Assembly: GCA_030671225.1 (NCBI GenBank)
Contig: DAOVAE010000005.1
Location: 1 to 14,544 of the forward strand
Source: Desulfobacteraceae bacterium
GTDB taxonomy: Bacteria; Desulfobacterota; Desulfobacteria; Desulfobacterales; UBA11574
Direction of reading: 5' to 3'
DNA: 14,544 bases
The notes under the pieces: generated by a model
What the model was told of the DNA's origin: nothing
The model's database searches: none
What the model saw: the letters and a program-made list of their open reading frames with translations, nothing else
Made by a program: the position numbers and the translations under genes
Shown: piece after piece, positions 13,723 to 14,544 of the stretch
Position numbering within the stretch: position 1 is the stretch's first letter
Layout: every line of letters begins with the position of its first letter

Positions 13723-14544
13723 ATGGAACTGTCACTGGCCAGGATAGCCGAAGTTGTTAAAGGCGAGATAAAAGGGGATAAGAATAAAAATATTTGTGGT
13801 GTTGCACCTTTTGATGATGCTAAAGGTGATGAAATAACATTTGCCGGTGATGCAAAATTTTTAAAAAAAATTGATAAAACAGATGCCGGAGCAATTATTG
13901 TTCCACGCGATTTTCAAGCTTCTACAAAAAACATTCTACAGGTGGATAATCCCCAGCTTGCTTTTGCCGTGGTTTTGAACCTTTTTTATTCCCCTTTAAA
14001 ACCGGAACCCGGTATAAGTTCATACTCATATATCGGCAAAAACTTTTTATGCGGCCGGGAAGTGTCGATAGCTCCTTTTGCCGTGATTGGAAATAATGTC
14101 ACTGTTGGTCATTGTGTGGTACTTCATCCCAACGTGGTTATCGGCGACAACGTTGTCATTGGAAATGATGTGCAGATTCACCCCAATGTGACAATTCTTG
14201 AGCGCTGCACGATAGGAAACCGGGTGATAATACATGCCGGGACCGTTATCGGGAGTGACGGTTTCGGTTTTGCTCGTGACGGAAAAAAGTATTACAAGAT
14301 TCCCCATACCGGTATTGTCCAAATAGATGATGATGTGGAAATTGGTGCTGGGAATACAATTGACAGAGCCACTTTTGGTAAAACCTGGATAAAAAGCGGA
14401 GTTAAAACAGATAACCTTGTTCATGTTGCTCACAATGTGACCGTGGGTGAAAATAGTGTTCTTGTGGCCCAGGTTGCAATTGGAGGGAGTGTTAGCATCG
14501 GGAAAAACGCCATACTGGCCGGACAGGCAGCAATTGCGGACCAT
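13723..14544 (+). CDS. lpxD: UDP-3-O-acylglucosamine N-acyltransferase LpxD (C-terminus beyond right edge)
   Basis: 274 codons open to the window end. The N-terminal uridine-binding domain opens with LSLARIAEVVKGEIKGD and contains ITFAGDAKF. A left-handed beta-helix of hexapeptide repeats follows from about residue 105 (IGNNVTVGHCVVLHPNVVIG and on). Residues GSDGFGFA and NTIDRATFGKT are LpxD hallmarks. The catalytic histidine equivalent to His239 of the E. coli enzyme is H237 in VHVAHNVTVG. LpxD adds the second 3-hydroxyacyl chain, from acyl-ACP, to UDP-3-O-acyl-glucosamine in lipid A synthesis. The family is usually ~340 aa, so the last ~70 residues are missing. ATG 13723 is the natural family start; the ribosome binding site is weak (CAGG 11 bases away), suggesting coupling to ompH. 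By synteny fabZ and lpxA should follow. Confidence 0.96.
   Translation, partial: MELSLARIAEVVKGEIKGDKNKNICGVAPFDDAKGDEITFAGDAKFLKKIDKTDAGAIIVPRDFQASTKNILQVDNPQLAFAVVLNLFYSPLKPEPGISSYSYIGKNFLCGREVSIAPFAVIGNNVTVGHCVVLHPNVVIGDNVVIGNDVQIHPNVTILERCTIGNRVIIHAGTVIGSDGFGFARDGKKYYKIPHTGIVQIDDDVEIGAGNTIDRATFGKTWIKSGVKTDNLVHVAHNVTVGENSVLVAQVAIGGSVSIGKNAILAGQAAIADH

Noticed and set aside
14047..14544. 165-codon minus-strand frame within lpxD
   Set aside because: It is antisense to hexapeptide repeats with intact LpxD catalytic motifs.
1..14544. A new defence, mobile or biosynthetic system
   Set aside because: Every long gene belongs to a recognisable housekeeping, envelope or signalling family; no transposase, integrase, CRISPR repeat, toxin-antitoxin pair or clustered unknown genes were seen.

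Overview
The window is an ordinary stretch of a bacterial chromosome of moderate GC with AT-rich intergenic DNA. The run lysS - lolC/E - lolD - bamA - ompH(skp) - lpxD is a gene order I associate with Deltaproteobacteria / Desulfobacterota (Geobacter and Desulfobacterales types). The DHH-CBS-CCA fusion and the PilC plus PilS-like pair fit the same group. Lipid A synthesis, BamA and Lol genes show a Gram-negative cell with an LPS-type outer membrane. The genus is not determined.

Layout. Positions 1-2257 (minus strand) hold most of a large fusion protein: DHH/DHHA1 phosphoesterase, a CBS pair, and a CCA/poly(A) nucleotidyltransferase. It runs off the left edge. A 489-base divergent intergenic region (2258-2746) holds hairpins and repeat fragments. 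Everything after it is on the plus strand: a TYW1-like (COG0731-type) radical SAM protein with a C-terminal winged helix (2747-3697), a type IV pilus inner-membrane platform protein PilC (3853-5061), a six-TM PilS-like histidine kinase (5197-6498) and lysyl-tRNA synthetase (6574-8064). A 340-base AT-rich spacer built largely of 7-bp tandem repeats follows. Then comes an envelope-biogenesis run: LolC/E permease (8405-9640), LolD ATPase (9633-10367), BamA (10384-13008), the periplasmic chaperone OmpH/Skp (13134-13697), and LpxD (13723 to the right edge, truncated).

How the genes work together. LolC/E and LolD extract lipoproteins from the inner membrane, including, in known systems, BAM lipoproteins. 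Skp escorts unfolded outer-membrane proteins, BamA inserts them, and LpxD makes the lipid A anchor of the outer leaflet. The close packing (lolC/lolD overlap 8 bp, lolD-bamA gap 16 bp, ompH-lpxD gap 25 bp) supports co-transcription, probably from a promoter near 8270-8297. The left half mixes tRNA 3'-end maintenance, an uncharacterised radical SAM enzyme and two pilus-related genes that lack the usual pilB/pilT/pilR neighbours.

Most notable: BamA carries an extra N-terminal domain of about 125 residues resembling the TolB N-terminal / CsgG-like fold ahead of five POTRA domains. A pair of related inverted elements of about 63 bp flanks the radical SAM gene. Three heptanucleotide arrays, two in opposite orientation, fill the lysS-lolC spacer. 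A REP-like perfect hairpin and an octamer array lie between bamA and ompH. I found no CRISPR array, transposase, tRNA or rRNA, and no convincing new multi-gene system.
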